A stretch of DNA of 64,000 nucleotides from Bradyrhizobium elkanii WSM2783 (GTDB lineage: Bacteria > Pseudomonadota > Alphaproteobacteria > Rhizobiales > Xanthobacteraceae), in NCBI RefSeq assembly GCF_000472865.1, contig NZ_AXAP01000021.1, positions 49,711 to 113,710 on the forward strand, in the 5' to 3' direction. Each line of letters starts with the position of its first letter. Position 1 is the first letter of the stretch. Under the pieces are notes generated by a model. The model was not told where the DNA came from and made no database searches. It saw only the letters and a list, made by a program, of their open reading frames with translations. Made by a program: the position numbers and the translations under genes. Shown piece after piece: positions 17,042 to 25,743 of this stretch.

Positions 17042-18399
17042 AATCGTCCTTTCAGGTTTGGAGAGCATTGCATCAGTTCGGAGATGTCATCGAGCACATC
17101 GATTTGCCGGACTGCCTCGATGACGCCGTCCGCGTCCCAATCGCTACCACCGGCCCGCGCGCAGTCGCGTAGCTTGGCTTCGATGTCGCGATCGGTGAGC
17201 GGATTGGCCAGACTACCCCGCGGGGACATGACGGTTTCGGTGAAGACTTCGCCGGATGTCAGGCGCACATTCACCCGTGCCGCGCCATCGGGCATCGTGT
17301 CGTCACGATCAGCCCTCACCTTCTGTCGCAACTGCACGACGTCGGGTCGGAACACCGTCTCGTGCGCAAATTCCGCAATGCCGGCCGCGCCGATCAGTAG
17401 GCCACATGCCACGCAATGATGGATACTCACGCGCGCGTCACGCTCGTTATGTACCGGCCGATTACCTCGCGCCAGTAATAATGCGGAGCCCTGCACCGTC
17501 ACAGAATCGATTTGATCGGTCCGCCCACCGATCCGATCGCGAAGGCGGAAGCAAGCGTCGATGACGGCATGGAACACGATGCCGGCTGGATAGGGCTTGT
17601 AGGTATTTCTTGCGATCTCCCAGGTATTGCCGAGGCCACCAAGCAGACGGTCGAGATCGGGTTCGTCGCCCATGGTGCGCGCCCATCCGAGAGGCCCTTC
17701 GATGGCGCGGGGCGCGGCCGCATACCCCTGCTGAGCGAGCAGTGCGGCAAAAAGCCCGTTGCGCGCGGCATTGCCGACGCTCACATTCTTGGCGGCGGTC
17801 GGCAGGTTCTCGACATTGCCTGCCGACTGGCTTGCGGCAATCCCGATCGCGTCGGCAATGCCGTCGGCCTGTAGTCTCAGCAGCTTTGCACAGGCGGCTG
17901 CCGCGCCAAATATCCCGCAGGTCGAGGTGATATGCCAGCCGCGCGCATAGTGGCGCGGCGAGACCGCATTGCCGATGCGACACTCGACCTCGACGCCGAG
18001 GATGAAGGCCGTCAACACATCGCGTCCCGACAGTTTGCGCGCCTGCCCGAGTGCCAGCACCGGAGCTGCAACCGGCGCGGCCGGATGAATGATCGTTTCG
18101 GGATGGGTGTCGTCGAAGTCGAGCAGGTTGGCGGAGATGGCGTTGATGAATGACGCGCACAGGGCATCGAGCCGCTCGGAGCGGCCGATGATCGCGGAGG
18201 TCTGAGAGCCGCTGAACGGCGACAATGTCTGCAGGGCGGTCGTCACCGCCGGATCGTGGGCCGAACCCAGTGCGGTCGCGAAGAAGTTGAGAATGGACCG
18301 TTTGGCGTCGTGACCTTGCCTCGCGACATCCGCCCATGATGTGGCGGCGACAAATTCGCCGAGCGTCCGGCTGACGCTTGAAACCTCGTTTTGTGTCAC
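17038..18399 (-). CDS. MmgE/PrpD family protein (copy 1)
   Basis: A GTG start at 18399 gives 453 residues, the usual family size; the longer open frame upstream is low-complexity and crosses the divergent promoter. Family features include FINAISANLLDFDDTHPETI, HPAAPVAAPVLALGQ and HITSTCGIFGAAAACAKLL. MmgE/PrpD enzymes are 2-methylcitrate dehydratases, cis-aconitate decarboxylases or relatives acting on tricarboxylic/dicarboxylic acids. The gene is divergent from a 3-hydroxyisobutyrate-dehydrogenase-like gene, which is followed by a second MmgE/PrpD gene. The exact substrate cannot be told. Confidence 0.88.
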   Translation of the reverse strand: MTQNEVSSVSRTLGEFVAATSWADVARQGHDAKRSILNFFATALGSAHDPAVTTALQTLSPFSGSQTSAIIGRSERLDALCASFINAISANLLDFDDTHPETIIHPAAPVAAPVLALGQARKLSGRDVLTAFILGVEVECRIGNAVSPRHYARGWHITSTCGIFGAAAACAKLLRLQADGIADAIGIAASQSAGNVENLPTAAKNVSVGNAARNGLFAALLAQQGYAAAPRAIEGPLGWARTMGDEPDLDRLLGGLGNTWEIARNTYKPYPAGIVFHAVIDACFRLRDRIGGRTDQIDSVTVQGSALLLARGNRPVHNERDARVSIHHCVACGLLIGAAGIAEFAHETVFRPDVVQLRQKVRADRDDTMPDGAARVNVRLTSGEVFTETVMSPRGSLANPLTDRDIEAKLRDCARAGGSDWDADGVIEAVRQIDVLDDISELMQCSPNLKGRL

Positions 18400-18471
18400 C
18401 TGAGCGGATTCCTCGGTTTTCAAAAACCATAAGCCGACCCGCGGCCAACTGTCGACCACAAAATGTTCTGC

Positions 18472-18492
18472 TTGACAGATTGACTGACAATC
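18472..18492. promoter_or_regulatory. Candidate promoter element and inverted repeat in divergent region
   Basis: Between the divergent mmgE and dehydrogenase genes a TTGACA hexamer (18472-18477) is followed directly by an inverted repeat GATTG-ACTGA-CAATC (18478-18492). No convincing -10 hexamer was found at the normal spacing, so this is only a candidate promoter/operator, possibly for the GntR regulator encoded at 27855. Confidence 0.3.
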
Positions 18493-18596
18493 CGAACAGT
18501 GAGGACCGCGGGTGCAGGAACTGCTGCCTCGATGACGACAAACGACAACAACAAGAGCGCGTTCGTCCTGGAAACGCGCGGGCACGGGAGTGAACG

Positions 18597-19490
18597 ATGG
18601 CGGGAGAGACGCTCGGCGTCCTTGGCACGGGTCGCATGGGCGGCCCCATGGCGGGGCGATTGATGGACGCCGGCTATTCGCTGGTCGTCTACGATACACA
18701 GAGCGAAGCGACAGAGCCGCTGGTCAAGCGCGGTGCACAGCTGGCCAAGTCGCCTGCCGATGTCGCCTCTCGCGCGGATATCGTGCTGGCCAGCCTGCCC
18801 ACTCCAGACGTTGTGAAGGCGGTCGCGCTCGGTCCGGATGGGATCAGCAGCGGGAGCCGCGCGCGAATCGTGATCGATCTGTCCACCACCGGCCCGGGCG
18901 CAGCCAAGCTCGTGGCAGAGGGCCTGCAAGCAAAAGGCATGACACTGGTCGATGCGCCCGTGAGTGGCGGCATCAAAGGTGCTGTCAACGGCACGCTGGC
19001 GGTCATGGTGTCGTGTCCGCAGACGACCTATGAGACCGTCCAGCCAATCCTGAAGAACTTCGGCAAGCTGTTCTACACCGGCGACAAGCCCGGCATGGCG
19101 CAGACAGCCAAGCTCGCCAACAATCTGATGGCAGCAGCGGCTCTGGTCATCACATCCGAAGCCATGGCGATGGGCGTGAAGGGCGGCGTCAACGCCAAGG
19201 TCCTGATCGATATCATCAATGCCAGCAGCGGCCGCAACAGCGCATCCGAAGACAAGTTCCCGCGTTCGGTGTTGCCCGGCACTTTCGATTTCGGCTTCAC
19301 CACCGGCCTCTCCTACAAGGACGTCCGGCTGTGCGTCGATGAGGCCGAAGCCATGGGCGTGCCCATGGTGTGCGGCGCCGTGGTGCGGCAAATGCTCGCG
19401 ATCACCAATGCCAAATATGGCGCCGCATCCGATTTCACCTCGATCGCCAAGGTGGTCGAGGAGTGGGCCGGAGTGCAAATGCGCGGCTGA
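18597..19490 (+). CDS. NAD(P)-dependent beta-hydroxyacid dehydrogenase (3-hydroxyisobutyrate dehydrogenase family)
   Basis: The 297-residue protein begins with a Rossmann motif LGVLGTGRMGGPMAGRLMDA (GxGxxG), has the substrate-binding motif DAPVSGGIKGAVNGTLAVMV at about residues 119-138, and a C-terminal helical domain with AKLANNLMAAAALVITSEAM, in which the lysine is the expected catalytic residue. It oxidises or reduces a beta-hydroxyacid such as 3-hydroxyisobutyrate, tartronate semialdehyde or a relative. GGGAG precedes the ATG. It leads the plus-strand operon with a second MmgE/PrpD and the Liv transporter. Confidence 0.9.
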   Translation: MAGETLGVLGTGRMGGPMAGRLMDAGYSLVVYDTQSEATEPLVKRGAQLAKSPADVASRADIVLASLPTPDVVKAVALGPDGISSGSRARIVIDLSTTGPGAAKLVAEGLQAKGMTLVDAPVSGGIKGAVNGTLAVMVSCPQTTYETVQPILKNFGKLFYTGDKPGMAQTAKLANNLMAAAALVITSEAMAMGVKGGVNAKVLIDIINASSGRNSASEDKFPRSVLPGTFDFGFTTGLSYKDVRLCVDEAEAMGVPMVCGAVVRQMLAITNAKYGAASDFTSIAKVVEEWAGVQMRG

Positions 19491-19519
19491 TCACAACGCT
19501 TCAGGGAGCAGCGATTGCG

Positions 19520-20917
19520 ATGACGATCGGCCCGACCGGATCCGGCAAGGCATCGCTCGCGCGGCAGATGGCGCGATCCGCGCTTGCCGTCGATCTCGCG
19601 GATTTCGAGCCCGACGTGATCGCGAAAGCAAAGGCCTGCCTGCTCGATTTCCTGTCCTGCGCCTTCGAGGCAGGCACTCACCCCTGGAGCCGTCAGGCTG
19701 TCACGATCGCGCACGCCGCTAGCGACGGCGCAACCATCATCGGTAGCTCGCGGCTTGCCTCACCGGCTGACGCGGCTTTCGCCAACGCCGTGATGGGGCA
19801 TGGGCTGGTGCGAGAAGACATGCATGCCGCCAGCATATCGCATCATGGCGTCGTGATCTGGCCAACCCTGCTCGCGCTATCGGAGCAGGCTCCGCTGCGT
19901 GGCACCACCCTGCTCGCCGCCGCCATCATCGGTTACGAGACAGGTGCGCGGATTGGCCGGGCGCTCTTTACGTCCGAGCTCGCACGCTTGTACCGCCCGA
20001 CGGGGTTGGTTGCACCGCTTGGTGCAGCACTGGCCGGAAGCTTCGCACTCGGGCTGTCCGAGGACGCCGCGACCAGCGCCATGGCCATCGCCGCCAACAC
20101 CTCAAGCGGCTTGAACCAGTGGCCACACACTGGCGCCTCAGACATGTATTTTCATCCCGGCTTCGCTACAAGCAATGCGGTCAAGGCAATAGGCCTCGCC
20201 GCAGCCGGCGCATTCGGGTCGGAGATGATCCTCGAAGGCGAAGCCGGCCTGTTCGCGGCCTATCGGCGTGAGACGGCGCCCATCAGCATCGAACTCTTCG
20301 GCGGCGGCGAGTGCGAGATCATGGCCGTCTACAACAAGCCGGCACCGGCCTGTAACTTCGCCCAAACCGCGGCGCAGGCCGCGCTTCGAGCCTCGCACGA
20401 ACTCGCCGACACGGATGATGTCGATCGCATCATCATTCGCGCTCCGGATGCCGCTGTTCGCTATCCCGGATGCGACTCGAAGGGGCCTTACCGGAACGCA
20501 CTGCAGGCCAAGATGAGCATTCCGTTCAGCGTCGCAGCGACGCTTGCGCGGGGTGAGATCGAGGAAGACAACTACGCGGAACTGGACGATCCCGAAATCC
20601 TCCGTCTCGTTGCAGCAACCAGCCTGCGGAGTGATCCCGGCTTCACCGCTTCTTTCCCCGGCAAGCAAGGCGCGGAAGTGACTGTGTTCCTGCGTGACGG
20701 AAGAACGATCAAACACGCCCTGGCCGATGTCGTTCCGGCAACGCCTACAGATATTCGCGCACGTTTTCGAACTGCGGCAACGCGCGTCATCGGCGAAGAC
20801 CGCGCGCAACGCCTCGAACAACTCGTCGATGGCTGCGAGCAGCTTGGCGATGCCAGCGTGATCGCGGCGCAATGCCGGCTGGACTCGCCGGAGCGGATTT
20901 TGCGATCGGCGTCATAG
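19520..20917 (+). CDS. MmgE/PrpD family protein (copy 2)
   Basis: The ATG at 19520, with GGGAG upstream, gives 465 residues. Family features: DFEPDVIAKAKACLLDFLSC, NAVMGHGLVREDMHAAS, YRPTGLVAPLGAALAGSFAL and WPHTGASDMYFHPGFATSNA. It differs clearly from the copy at 17038, so the two are paralogues rather than a recent duplication. The role is expected to be dehydration, isomerisation or decarboxylation of a di- or tricarboxylic acid, paired with the dehydrogenase 29 bases upstream. Specificity is unknown. Confidence 0.87.
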   Translation: MTIGPTGSGKASLARQMARSALAVDLADFEPDVIAKAKACLLDFLSCAFEAGTHPWSRQAVTIAHAASDGATIIGSSRLASPADAAFANAVMGHGLVREDMHAASISHHGVVIWPTLLALSEQAPLRGTTLLAAAIIGYETGARIGRALFTSELARLYRPTGLVAPLGAALAGSFALGLSEDAATSAMAIAANTSSGLNQWPHTGASDMYFHPGFATSNAVKAIGLAAAGAFGSEMILEGEAGLFAAYRRETAPISIELFGGGECEIMAVYNKPAPACNFAQTAAQAALRASHELADTDDVDRIIIRAPDAAVRYPGCDSKGPYRNALQAKMSIPFSVAATLARGEIEEDNYAELDDPEILRLVAATSLRSDPGFTASFPGKQGAEVTVFLRDGRTIKHALADVVPATPTDIRARFRTAATRVIGEDRAQRLEQLVDGCEQLGDASVIAAQCRLDSPERILRSAS

Positions 20918-20943
20918 GAAACGCCAGACATTGCGGAGGTGAA

Positions 20944-21033
20944 ATGGCGGACCGGGAGACCAGCGTTGTAGCGACGACAGCGAAGGACGGCCGGCAAAAT
21001 GGCCTTATCCCTGCGCCGCGGAGATCTTGCTGA
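20944..21033 (+). CDS. Possible 29-residue leader/small ORF coupled to livH
   Basis: An ATG at 20944 follows a strong GGAGGTGAA site and opens 29 codons (MADRETSVVATTAKDGRQNG and nine more). Its TGA overlaps the livH ATG as TGATG, an arrangement for termination-reinitiation. No family is recognised, and codon content alone cannot prove translation. It could be a real small protein, a leader peptide or chance. Confidence 0.35.
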   Translation: MADRETSVVATTAKDGRQNGLIPAPRRSC

Positions 21034-21968
21034 TGGAAGGATTTCTGCAAGCGCTCGCCGCAGGCCTGCTGATCGGTGCCGTCTACGGCCTGATGTGCGT
21101 CGGACTTGGCCTGATCTTCGGCGTCATGCGGGTCATCAATTTCGCCCATGGCGATTTCATGATGCTTGGCATGTATGTCGCCTTCTACCTGTTCACCGCC
21201 GCTGGCGTCCAGGCCGTCTTCGGCAATGCTGTCGGACCGTTCATCGCGATCCTGCTGGCCGGCCCTGTGCTCGCGCTGTTCGGCTATGTCGTTCACCTTA
21301 CCCTGATTTCGCATGTGTCGGGCACACGCACGGCCTCGCTCGAGGGTGAAGGTCACTATGCTCAGCTCATCCTGACGCTTGGCATCGCGCTGATCCTCCA
21401 GAATGGCGGCCTCATCATCTTCGGGTCGGTGCTGGCTTCGATCCGCACGCCACTGTCGAGCTCGGCGTGGGAACTCGGCCCGGTCTTCGATATGAGCATC
21501 TTCATCAACAAGGCGCGCGGCATCGACGCTGTCGTTTCGCTTTTGATCATGACGCTGCTGTCGCTCTTGATCACGCGGTCGCGAATCGGAAAATCGCTTC
21601 GTGCCGCCGCCGACAATCCGACCGCCGCGACCTATATGGGCATTGATGTCGATCGTGCGCACCGTACCGCCTTCGCGCTCGGCTCCGGCATCACGGCCAT
21701 TGCCGGCGGCCTGCTCGCCACCAACTATCCGTTCCATCCGTTCGTCGGGCTCGAATACGTCATCGTCATGTATGCCGGCGTCGTTCTCGGCGGCATGGGC
21801 AGCATCATCGGCGCCTTCTGGGGCGGCATGACGATCGGGCTGGTCCAGCAGATGTCGACACTTATTTTGCCGACGCAGTTGCAGAACGCCGCGATCTTTG
21901 TCGTGTTCCTCCTCATCATCTTCTTCCGCCCGCAAGGCTTCTTCGGGCGCATGGTCGAGAGGACATGA
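21033..21968 (+). CDS. Branched-chain amino acid-type ABC permease LivH
   Basis: The 311-residue membrane protein shows the LivH signature VGLGLIFGVMRVINFAHGDF near its N-terminus, about eight hydrophobic segments, and YVIVMYAGVVLGGMGSIIGA near the C-terminus, a typical permease end. It forms the inner-membrane channel with the LivM half of the next gene. Its stop overlaps the next start (ATGA). The ATG at 21033 overlaps the stop of a possible 29-codon ORF. Confidence 0.93.
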   Translation: MEGFLQALAAGLLIGAVYGLMCVGLGLIFGVMRVINFAHGDFMMLGMYVAFYLFTAAGVQAVFGNAVGPFIAILLAGPVLALFGYVVHLTLISHVSGTRTASLEGEGHYAQLILTLGIALILQNGGLIIFGSVLASIRTPLSSSAWELGPVFDMSIFINKARGIDAVVSLLIMTLLSLLITRSRIGKSLRAAADNPTAATYMGIDVDRAHRTAFALGSGITAIAGGLLATNYPFHPFVGLEYVIVMYAGVVLGGMGSIIGAFWGGMTIGLVQQMSTLILPTQLQNAAIFVVFLLIIFFRPQGFFGRMVERT

Positions 21969-23743
21969 CCGTGCACCAATTGCGCTCGCTGGTCCCTGCT
22001 CTCGTCTTCACGATCACTTATGCGGCGATCTCGCTCAGCGTCACCAACTCGTACTATCAACTGGTTCTGACGCTGGTCCCGGTATGGGCGGTGTTCGGTT
22101 TGTCCTGGAATCTGCTGAGCGGATACACCGGGCTGATCTCGTTCGGGCACGCCGCCTTTTTCGGGATCGGCGCCTATACGACAGCGCTCGGACAAATCTA
22201 CTTCGACCTGTCGCCTTGGCTCCTGATTCCGGTCGCCGCAATGCTTGGTGGCATTGCCGGGCTGCTGATCGGATTTCCGACCTTTCGTCTGCAGGGCCAC
22301 TACTTCGCGCTGGCGATGCTGGCCTATCCGCTCGCCATTCTCTACGTGTTCGAGTGGCTCGGCTTCCAGGAAGTCACGCTCCCGATCAAGCGCGACGCCC
22401 CGATCGCCTATATGCAGTTTGCCGATCCCCGGCTCTACACCTTGCTGGCGCTGGCGATCATGCTTGCCACGATCCTGCTGACGCGGGTCATCGAACGTTC
22501 CCGCTTTGGCATGGCGCTGCTGGCAATCAAGCAGAACGAGGCCGCAGCCGAGGCCGCCGGCATCAATACGCTGGCCTGGAAGCTGCGCGCGATCACGCTC
22601 AGCGGCGCGATAGCTGCCGCCATCGGTGCGTTCTATGCGCAGGTGCTGCTGGTGGTCACCCCGCAATCGGTGTTCGGCATGCTGGTGTCGGCGCAGGCGC
22701 TGACGGTTGCGATGTTCGGCGGCGTCGGCACCGTCTGGGGTCCTGTCATTGGCTCTGTGATCCTGATCCCGCTGGCCGAGATCCTGCATGCCGAGGCCGG
22801 AGCACGTTTCCCTGGCATCCAGGGCGTGATCTTCGGATTTGCCATCGTCTGCGTCATCCTGGTCGCTCCGGAAGGACTGTTCTGGAAATTGCGAGATCTC
22901 CTGCGCAAGCGGCTGGCGCCAAAAGCGGCCGCGATGGTGGATGGATCGCAAGCTCCGGCGACAACCGTGATGTCGCCGCGGCCCGCCCGACAGCGAGCCG
23001 CAACCGGCGAAGTTGTGCTTGAGGTCCGGAACCTCTCTCGCTCTTTCGGCGGCTTGAAAGCCGTCCAGAACGTCAGCTTCAAACTGCACAAGAACGAAAT
23101 CCTCGGGATCATCGGCCCGAACGGCGCCGGCAAGACGACGCTTTTCAATCTCCTGAACGGCTTCCTGCGACCGAACCAGGGCGAAGTGCTGATCGATGGC
23201 CGCAACATGTCCGGCGAGCGCCCGCATACGATCTGCGAGGCCGGCGTCGGCCGCACTTTCCAGGTCATGCGTCCATTCCTGCGCATGTCGATCCTCGACA
23301 GTGTCGTGGTCGGCGCCTATGTGCGCGCACGAACTGACGAAGAGGCGCGAAAGCTTGCCGCCGACGCGGTCGCGCGCGTCGGCCTTTCTGCGGTGGCAGA
23401 CCGCGTCGCCGGCGAGCTCTCGACCAAGGAACTGCGCTTGATGGAGCTCGCGCGCGCACTCGCGGGCCAGCCGCGCATCCTGTTGCTCGACGAGACGCTC
23501 GCGGGCCTCGGCCATGGCGAGGCGGATGAGGTCGTCGCCGTGATCCAGCAGCTTGCGCGCGACGGCATGACGATCGCCATCATCGAGCACACGATGCAGG
23601 CGATGGTTCGCCTGGTCGACAGCTTCCTCGTGCTCGACCATGGCGCCGTCATCACGGAGGGCGAGCCGGAGGTGGTCACGCGCGATGGCCGCGTGATCGA
23701 GGCCTATCTCGGCAAGAAATGGATGGCCCATGCTCCGCATTGA
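21965..23743 (+). CDS. LivM-LivG fusion: ABC permease joined to ATP-binding domain
   Basis: The 592-residue protein fuses two Liv subunits. Residues about 1-310 are a LivM permease (SFGHAAFFGIGAYTTALGQI; PTFRLQGHYFALAMLAYPLA). After a linker of about 40 residues, residues 350-592 are a LivG ATPase with Walker A IIGPNGAGKTT, signature region GELSTKELRLMELARAL and Walker B RILLLDETLAGLG. The signature deviates from LSGGQ, as it often does in LivG. Fusion fixes permease and ATPase stoichiometry. The gene overlaps livH by four bases and livF by 14 bases, so the transporter is one translational unit. Confidence 0.93.
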   Translation: MTVHQLRSLVPALVFTITYAAISLSVTNSYYQLVLTLVPVWAVFGLSWNLLSGYTGLISFGHAAFFGIGAYTTALGQIYFDLSPWLLIPVAAMLGGIAGLLIGFPTFRLQGHYFALAMLAYPLAILYVFEWLGFQEVTLPIKRDAPIAYMQFADPRLYTLLALAIMLATILLTRVIERSRFGMALLAIKQNEAAAEAAGINTLAWKLRAITLSGAIAAAIGAFYAQVLLVVTPQSVFGMLVSAQALTVAMFGGVGTVWGPVIGSVILIPLAEILHAEAGARFPGIQGVIFGFAIVCVILVAPEGLFWKLRDLLRKRLAPKAAAMVDGSQAPATTVMSPRPARQRAATGEVVLEVRNLSRSFGGLKAVQNVSFKLHKNEILGIIGPNGAGKTTLFNLLNGFLRPNQGEVLIDGRNMSGERPHTICEAGVGRTFQVMRPFLRMSILDSVVVGAYVRARTDEEARKLAADAVARVGLSAVADRVAGELSTKELRLMELARALAGQPRILLLDETLAGLGHGEADEVVAVIQQLARDGMTIAIIEHTMQAMVRLVDSFLVLDHGAVITEGEPEVVTRDGRVIEAYLGKKWMAHAPH

Positions 23744-24437
23744 GGGATTGAGCGCGGGCTACTCGGCAAAGCCTGTCTTGAACGGTGTGTCCATCAATGT
23801 CGATGCAGGCCAGTTCGTCGCCATCGTTGGACCGAACGGCGCCGGCAAGACGACCCTGTTCAAGACCATTTCCGGCATCTTGAGGCCGAGCGGCGGCGGG
23901 ATCTTCTTTAACGGTGTCGATCTCCTCGCAGTACCACCTGCGCAGCGCGCCCACCTTGGCATCGCCCACGTCCCGGAAGGCCGCCAGGTTTTTCCTTCGC
24001 TCACCGTGATGGAGAACCTGGAAATGGGCGCGATGACAGAGAGCGGCCGGCGCGACTGGGCGGCGAACATCGAACGCATCTTCGCGTGGCTACCGGTGCT
24101 CGCGGAGCGCCGCAGCCAGTTCGCAGGCACCCTGTCCGGCGGCCAGCAGCAGATGCTCGCGATTGGACGCGGCCTCGCCTCCTCGCCGAAACTGCTGATG
24201 CTGGACGAGCCTTCGATGGGGCTTGCGCCATCGACCGCGGATTTCGTCTTCGAGCGGCTGATCGAGATCCGCCGGCAGTCCGGCCTGACCATGCTGCTGG
24301 TCGAGCAGCGCGTGGCGGAGGCGCTGGAGTCCGCAGATCACGGCTATGTCCTCGAGGCCGGACGCGTCGTCCTCGAAGGCAACAACGAAACCCTGCGCGC
24401 CGACGACCGCGTGCGCAAGGCCTATCTCGGCATGTGA
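23730..24437 (+). CDS. LivF ABC transporter ATP-binding protein
   Basis: The 235-residue ATPase has Walker A IVGPNGAGKTTLFKTISG, signature LSGGQQQMLAIGRGLAS, Walker B LLMLDEPSMGLAPS and the switch histidine replaced by the LivF-typical VEQR (LLVEQRVAEALESADHGYVL). Length and order match LivF, the second ATPase of HAAT importers. The start at 23730 overlaps the LivMG gene end by 14 bases. It energises import together with the LivG half of the fusion. Confidence 0.94.
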   Translation: MLRIEGLSAGYSAKPVLNGVSINVDAGQFVAIVGPNGAGKTTLFKTISGILRPSGGGIFFNGVDLLAVPPAQRAHLGIAHVPEGRQVFPSLTVMENLEMGAMTESGRRDWAANIERIFAWLPVLAERRSQFAGTLSGGQQQMLAIGRGLASSPKLLMLDEPSMGLAPSTADFVFERLIEIRRQSGLTMLLVEQRVAEALESADHGYVLEAGRVVLEGNNETLRADDRVRKAYLGM

Positions 24438-24471
24438 CGAGCCAACGAACAATGGGGAGGGAGAAAACAAG

Positions 24472-25707
24472 ATGAACAAGAGGACCAACGGATTGACCCG
24501 CCGCACCGTGCTGTCGGGTGTCGCCGCTGTCGGCCTTACGCAGGTGGCGCGCGCACAGCAACCGGCTGAGGTCAAGGTCGGCCTGATCGTGCCGCTGTCC
24601 GGCATCTATACCCGGCCAGGCCAGGTGATGAAGATGGGCGCCGAGATGGGCATCGAGCACATCAATGCGCAGGGCGGCATCAAGGCGCTCGGCGGCGCGA
24701 AGCTGAAGCTGGTGGTGATCGACTGCGGCGATACCACCGAGAAGGCCAAGAACGCGGCGCAGCGCATGGTCGCGCAGGAGCCCGACCTCGTCGCCGCCAC
24801 CGGCGCCTATCTCTCCTCTTTTACTCTGGCCGTCACCGAGGTAACCGAACGCGCCGAGTTGCCGGTGCTGACATTATCCTATTCGGATCTGCTGACCGAC
24901 CGCGGGTTCAAGTACATCTTCCAGACCGCCGCAACGGCGAGCCGTCAATCCGAACTCGGATTGCCGACGCTGATGAAGCTCGCAGAAGCTGCCTCTGGCA
25001 AGCGGCCGAAAACGGTGGCGATGTTGATGGACAACACCGCGACCTCGGTCGCCACAGCCAAGGCGCTCAAGGAGAAGTTGTTTGCACAGGAAGGATTGCA
25101 GCTCGTCGTCGAGGAAGTCTGGACGCCACCATTATCCGATGCCACTCCCCTGATCCAGAAGGTCCGCTCCGCGAAGCCCGACCTGCTGCTGTTCATGCCT
25201 AACGCCGTCTCGGACGCGAAGCTCGGGCTCGAAAAAATCAGCGAATTCGGCCTCGGCCAGGGCAAGATCCCGACCGTCTCCTTCAGCATCACCATCGCCG
25301 AACCGGACATGCTGCAAAGCGTCAGCCCGGAGGTCGTGCAAGGCATCATGACGATCGTCGCCAACTGGGGGTCAAAGGGTCATGAGGACCTGATCGCGGA
25401 GCTCAAGGCCAAATACAAGGAGCCCTGGATGACGCAGAACGTCATCTCGACATATGGCGATATGTGGCTGATGAAGGAAGCGCTGGAGAAGGCCGGCAAG
25501 GCTGATCGCCAGGCCGTGGCGCAGGCCTTTCGCACACTGGATGCCGGCCCGTCGAAATACTATCCGGGCGGCCAGCTCAAATTCGACGACAAGGGCCGCC
25601 GCGTCGGCGCCGGCGTCGTCATCGTGCAGTGGCAATCGGGCGTGCCGGTCACCGTCTATCCGCCCGAACTCGCGCAATCGCAGCCGTTCTGGCCGAAGAA
25701 ATCCTGA
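24472..25707 (+). CDS. ABC transporter substrate-binding protein (copy 1)
   Basis: The start at 24472, after GGGGAGGGAG, gives 411 residues. The N-terminus has a twin-arginine motif (LTRRTVLSG) and an ARA cleavage context, so export by Tat is likely. The mature protein starts QQPAEVKVGLIVPLSGIYTR, the periplasmic binding protein type 1 fold of LivJ relatives, with KLVVIDCGDTTEKAKNAAQR following. The gene lies directly after livF, and a close paralogue follows at 25744. The ligand is unknown; the neighbouring acid-metabolising enzymes suggest an organic acid or amino-acid-derived compound. Confidence 0.9.
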   Translation: MNKRTNGLTRRTVLSGVAAVGLTQVARAQQPAEVKVGLIVPLSGIYTRPGQVMKMGAEMGIEHINAQGGIKALGGAKLKLVVIDCGDTTEKAKNAAQRMVAQEPDLVAATGAYLSSFTLAVTEVTERAELPVLTLSYSDLLTDRGFKYIFQTAATASRQSELGLPTLMKLAEAASGKRPKTVAMLMDNTATSVATAKALKEKLFAQEGLQLVVEEVWTPPLSDATPLIQKVRSAKPDLLLFMPNAVSDAKLGLEKISEFGLGQGKIPTVSFSITIAEPDMLQSVSPEVVQGIMTIVANWGSKGHEDLIAELKAKYKEPWMTQNVISTYGDMWLMKEALEKAGKADRQAVAQAFRTLDAGPSKYYPGGQLKFDDKGRRVGAGVVIVQWQSGVPVTVYPPELAQSQPFWPKKS

Positions 25708-25743
25708 CGGCAGCCTCGTGACCATTCGCGGAAGAGAATCGTC

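Noticed and set aside
17038..18699. Longer 553-residue form of the first MmgE/PrpD protein
   Set aside because: The extra 100 residues are low-complexity, cross the divergent promoter, and the GTG at 18399 gives the usual family length.
21725..23740. Minus-strand frame of about 670 codons opposite livM-livG
   Set aside because: Rich in H, R, D and Q with no domain; the plus strand encodes clear ABC motifs in the same bases.
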